A stretch of DNA of 8,241 bases from an uncultured Terriglobus sp. (lineage in GTDB: Bacteria > Acidobacteriota > Terriglobia > Terriglobales > Acidobacteriaceae). Below, one piece after another: positions 6,044 to 8,241 of this stretch (the stretch's first letter is position 1; each line of letters begins with the position of its first letter). The notes beneath the pieces were generated by a model. It did no database searches. It saw only the letters and a program-made list of their open reading frames with translations, and was not told where the DNA came from. The stretch spans positions 1 to 8,241 of the forward strand of contig CALMRM010000297.1 in assembly GCA_937871605.1 (NCBI GenBank), given 5' to 3'. The position numbers were made by a program, and so were the translations under genes.

Positions 6044-7089
6044 TCGTCACCCTTCGCTTCGAATCGTGCACGCGCTGACGCGATCGCATTGTGAAGCTTG
6101 CGTTCCAGGAGGTCTGCAGGAGGCAGAACCGTGAGGTACTCCGCAACGTGAATGCCGTCCGCGTCCAGTTCGAGCAGTTCGATCTGCTCAGTTTCTTTGC
6201 CGGCGCAGAGGATAATACCCAAAGGTGAAGCCTCACCCTCTTCCTTCTCGTGCTTTGCAAGCCACCGTAGGTACAGCTCCATTTGCCCCTTGTACTCCGG
6301 TTTGAAACTTCCCTGCTTGAGTTCCACGACGACCAGCCGCTTGAGCTTCCGGTTGTAAAACAGGAGGTCGATATAGAAATCGCTTCCGTCAAGCTGGATA
6401 CGCTTCTGGCGTGCGACGAACGAGAATCCCGACCCCAGCTCCAGGAGGAAAGCCTCCAGCTCACGGAGGATGGCGTCTTCGACATCCCGCTCGAGAAAAC
6501 GGTCCGTGATCTCCAAGAAGTCAAGAACGTATGGATCCTTGAGAACGAGAGACGGCGATACGGTCCCTCGTGACCGCAGGGTGGCCAGTTCCCTTCTTAT
6601 AAGACCGTCCGGCTGCTTTGAAAGGGCGGTCCGCTCGTACAGCATGGAGTCTATCCGCTCGCGCAGCGTCCTTACACTCCACCCTTCGACTCGGCTCATC
6701 TCTGCATAGAACTCCCGCTGGAAAGGCTTGGCAAGCGGCATCAACGCTTGGAAATGGGACCAGCTCAATTGTCGTGACAGCGTCACGACAATCTCCTCAT
6801 CAGGGAAAACCTCCGCGAACTGCACCATCCTGCGAAGATTCTTCTCCGAATAGCCGCGGCCAAATTCAGCGACCAATTGGTGCGACAGTGTCACGACAAT
6901 CTGTTCTCCGTACCCGGCCCGCTCAGCCCGGAGGACCTCGCGCCGGATGCGGTCGCCGAAGCGCCAGTACAGGATGGTCAAACCGACGTTCACCGCGGCC
7001 GTAGCCTGGCGCCTCGCTTCCGCAATCAGGTCCCGGAGGTCGCGAAGCAGCAGGTCGGGCGAGTTTGGTAACATTGCGAGCTCAGACAT
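6040..7089 (-). CDS. yhcG: YhcG-family PD-(D/E)XK nuclease (DUF1016)
   Basis: The 349-residue protein matches the YhcG/DUF1016 family in length and order. The N-terminal DUF1016 domain covers about 10-160 with the typical ILYWRFGDRI, GRGYSEKNLRRMVQFAE and LSWSHFQALMPL blocks. The C-terminal nuclease domain (about 180-335) carries FYIDLLFYNRKLKRLVVVEL, with Asp241, then Glu256-x-Lys258, and KPEYKGQMELYL with Gln269, the PD-(D/E)XK signature. Family members are found in mobile and defence contexts; the exact substrate is unsettled. The start ATG 7087-7089 has AGGAAG 4 nt upstream. The gene ends in a 4-nt overlap with the integrase gene. The near-identical segments IVVTLSHQL (64-72) and IVVTLSRQL (100-108) are a family trait as I recall it, not a recent duplication. 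Confidence 0.93.
   Translation of the reverse strand: MSELAMLPNSPDLLLRDLRDLIAEARRQATAAVNVGLTILYWRFGDRIRREVLRAERAGYGEQIVVTLSHQLVAEFGRGYSEKNLRRMVQFAEVFPDEEIVVTLSRQLSWSHFQALMPLAKPFQREFYAEMSRVEGWSVRTLRERIDSMLYERTALSKQPDGLIRRELATLRSRGTVSPSLVLKDPYVLDFLEITDRFLERDVEDAILRELEAFLLELGSGFSFVARQKRIQLDGSDFYIDLLFYNRKLKRLVVVELKQGSFKPEYKGQMELYLRWLAKHEKEEGEASPLGIILCAGKETEQIELLELDADGIHVAEYLTVLPPADLLERKLHNAIASARARFEAKGDE
6768..6792. repeat. 11-bp perfect inverted repeat inside the YhcG gene
   Basis: ATTGTCGTGAC (6768-6778) and GTCACGACAAT (6782-6792) are exact inverted copies around AGC. The region encodes IVVTLSRQL. A second copy of the right arm lies at 6890-6900 with an imperfect left arm at 6876-6886 in the same geometry, where the protein repeats IVVTLSHQL. 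Protein constraint explains the second copy, but not the perfect symmetry of the first. Confidence 0.8.
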
Positions 7090-7237
7090 GAGGCTTCCTA
7101 TCTACTGCAGCCTACCATGCGTTACCCCTGACAATCGGCATTGTCGTGGGTAAATTGGCGGTCGTATTCGTCGCGATAGTTAGCAGGCCGGCCAACAATC
7201 CCGGTATCCTAAACTCGTCGTTTTTCAGGAGCTCGTC
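7090..7237. promoter_or_regulatory. Divergent promoter region between the nuclease and the 185-residue gene
   Basis: Both flanking genes start at this 148-bp region, so it must carry promoters in both directions. An inverted repeat GACAATCGGCATTGTC (7130-7145) sits in it, and its ATTGTCGTG side (7140-7148) repeats 9 bp of the inverted-repeat arm found in the nuclease gene. I could not assign convincing -35/-10 pairs. AGGAG at 7227-7231 is the ribosome site of the right-hand gene. Confidence 0.5.
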
Positions 7238-7795
7238 ATGCCCAGGCCCGTAAAGTGGTCCCGCGACCTCCATGCCATTCGAGAACGGGCGGAGCGCTCC
7301 CGGACCGAAACATGGTCACGATCCGATCTCGAGCACCTGTTCACAATCAGTCGGCCCTCTGCACAATCGCTGATAAAGGCCATCGGTGGTGTAACCGTTG
7401 TGGGTGGAACCCATTTCGTGGAACGCGCTGCCTTGCTTAAGTTTCTGGAGGAGATGAGCAGGGCCAACTCGGTAGAGGAGGCTTTAAGGACGCGACTTGG
7501 AGCCGCGGAACCGCCGCCCCGGCCGAAGCCGCTGCGCGTGACCCTGCCCGCGGACCTGCGCAATGCCATGCTGCCGGACCTGCCCGCCAACATCACCCTG
7601 GAACCGGGTCGCCTGGAGATCCGCGCCGAAACTGCCGTCGCCCTGCTCGAAAGCCTGGTGACGCTTGCCGCGGTCATGGGCAATGACCTGGACCGCTTCC
7701 AGCAGGCCGTAGAGCCACCGCGAGCGAGTGTGGCGGATGCCGACCTGCAGGCATTGCTATCTGGCATGCGCGACAAAGCGTCAGCCAGCCACTGA
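7238..7795 (+). CDS. Conserved-looking hypothetical protein with possible N-terminal DNA-binding segment
   Basis: This 185-residue soluble protein starts at ATG 7238, 6 nt after AGGAG. The N-terminus is basic (MPRPVKWSRDLHAIRERAER). A helix-turn-helix-like segment lies at about residues 27-50, where R-S-D-L-E-H-L-F precedes S-R-P-S-A-Q-S-L-I-K. A V-G-G-T-H-F-V-E-R segment, perhaps the wing of a winged helix, comes next, then Pro-rich linker PPPRPKP and a C-terminal domain of unknown type. I recall similar uncharacterised proteins in Acidobacteriota but cannot name a family. It is transcribed away from the nuclease-integrase pair and could be its regulator; that is inference from position. Its stop is 14 bp from the converging gene's stop. 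Confidence 0.72.
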   Translation: MPRPVKWSRDLHAIRERAERSRTETWSRSDLEHLFTISRPSAQSLIKAIGGVTVVGGTHFVERAALLKFLEEMSRANSVEEALRTRLGAAEPPPRPKPLRVTLPADLRNAMLPDLPANITLEPGRLEIRAETAVALLESLVTLAAVMGNDLDRFQQAVEPPRASVADADLQALLSGMRDKASASH

Positions 7796-7809
7796 TTTGC
7801 TCGGCTGCC

Positions 7810-8241
7810 TTACTTGTTGGGCGAGGCGTCTCCTGTAACGGTAGGCGTGGCGTCAAGGGCGGGTGCATTCGCTTCTGTAGATTCGGTGCGAGCGCTTGGT
7901 TCCGGCTGCTTGGGCACATTCCGGGTTTGCTTCTTAGGTATCGCCTGGCCGCCCGCCTTCTTTGCCGCAGAAACCTTCCTGGCTGCTGCGGACGTGGTTG
8001 CAGGAGCTGACTTCTTGGCTGGTGTCTTCTTGGCCGGTGTGGCAGCCTTCTTTGCAGCTGGTTTCGTGACCGTGGCTGCCTGCTTCTTCGCTGGCGGCAC
8101 TGCTGCCGTTGTCTTTGCGGACTTCTTCACGGGTGCTGCAGCTTGCTTGTTAGCTGGCGCGGACTCCGCCTCTGCGGCTGCCTTCTTCGCCGCCCAGCGC
8201 TTCCTCTGCGCGTAAAAGGGCGCGCGCCGCCAGGAGGCCGG
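7810..8241 (-). CDS. Lys/Ala-rich, histone H1-like C-terminal tail (partial, cut by the right edge)
   Basis: The frame is open from the right edge to TAA 7810-7812, giving 143 visible residues without a start. The part nearest the edge reads P-A-S-W-R-R-A-R-P-F-Y-A-Q-R-K-R-W-A-A-K-K. It is followed by about 70 residues of AAKK, PAKK and TKPAAKK-type repeats as in histone H1-like bacterial DNA-binding proteins, and ends in an acidic-polar Ser/Thr/Pro tail (TESTEAN ... SPNK). A GTG at 8128-8130 could serve as a start but lacks a ribosome site, and coding clearly continues upstream. Such tails bind nucleic acid non-specifically and occur both as free histone-like proteins and as extensions of enzymes such as topoisomerases, so the identity depends on sequence outside the window. 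Confidence 0.75.
   Translation of the reverse strand, partial: PASWRRAPFYAQRKRWAAKKAAAEAESAPANKQAAAPVKKSAKTTAAVPPAKKQAATVTKPAAKKAATPAKKTPAKKSAPATTSAAARKVSAAKKAGGQAIPKKQTRNVPKQPEPSARTESTEANAPALDATPTVTGDASPNK

Noticed and set aside
7225..7776. 183-codon minus-strand frame
   Set aside because: It is the Arg/Ser-rich antisense shadow of the plus-strand 185-residue gene, which has the ribosome site.
7814..8215. 133-codon plus-strand frame rich in Ala, Phe and Val
   Set aside because: It is the antisense shadow of the Lys/Ala-rich repeats on the minus strand.

Overview
This window looks like an accessory, mobile-element-rich stretch of a moderately GC-rich bacterial chromosome. No rRNA, tRNA or core housekeeping gene is visible, so taxonomy rests on family recognition alone. 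The combination of a seven-helix membrane protein, a HipA_2-type kinase with an N-D-x-R-Q motif, and an integrase coupled to a YhcG-type nuclease recalls soil Acidobacteriota (Terriglobia). This is an inference of moderate strength; a soil proteobacterium carrying transferred genes is the main alternative.

Left part (1-1217): a short protein tail containing 39-bp tandem repeats runs in from the left edge. About 600 bp without a convincing gene follow, then a candidate small secreted peptide at 823-1026. Centre-left (1218-3487): three plus-strand genes form a tight cluster. They encode a seven-helix membrane protein, a one-helix membrane-anchored helical protein overlapping it by 7 nt, and a HipA-like kinase that starts at GTG behind a good ribosome binding site.

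Middle (3488-5116): a degraded zone. On the minus strand lie a broken SOS-response-associated peptidase gene (two single-base frameshifts and loss of the C-terminal half), a 30-residue ORF and a small ORF with weak resemblance to ribosome modulation factor. The sequence upstream of the peptidase start holds two perfect palindromes and, 12 nt before the ATG, a perfect 12-13 bp stem-loop. This zone looks like the scar of an older insertion.

Right part (5117-8241): on the minus strand a YhcG/DUF1016 PD-(D/E)XK nuclease gene overlaps a tyrosine recombinase gene by 4 nt (GTGA), so the two are probably translationally coupled. Facing away from them across a 148-bp region with an inverted repeat is a gene for a 185-residue protein with a possible N-terminal DNA-binding segment. 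It converges with the tail of a Lys/Ala-rich, histone-H1-like protein that runs off the right edge.

The two most interesting units are the membrane-protein pair plus HipA-like kinase and the coupled nuclease-recombinase pair with its divergent neighbour. Neither assignment as a functional system can be proven from sequence alone.
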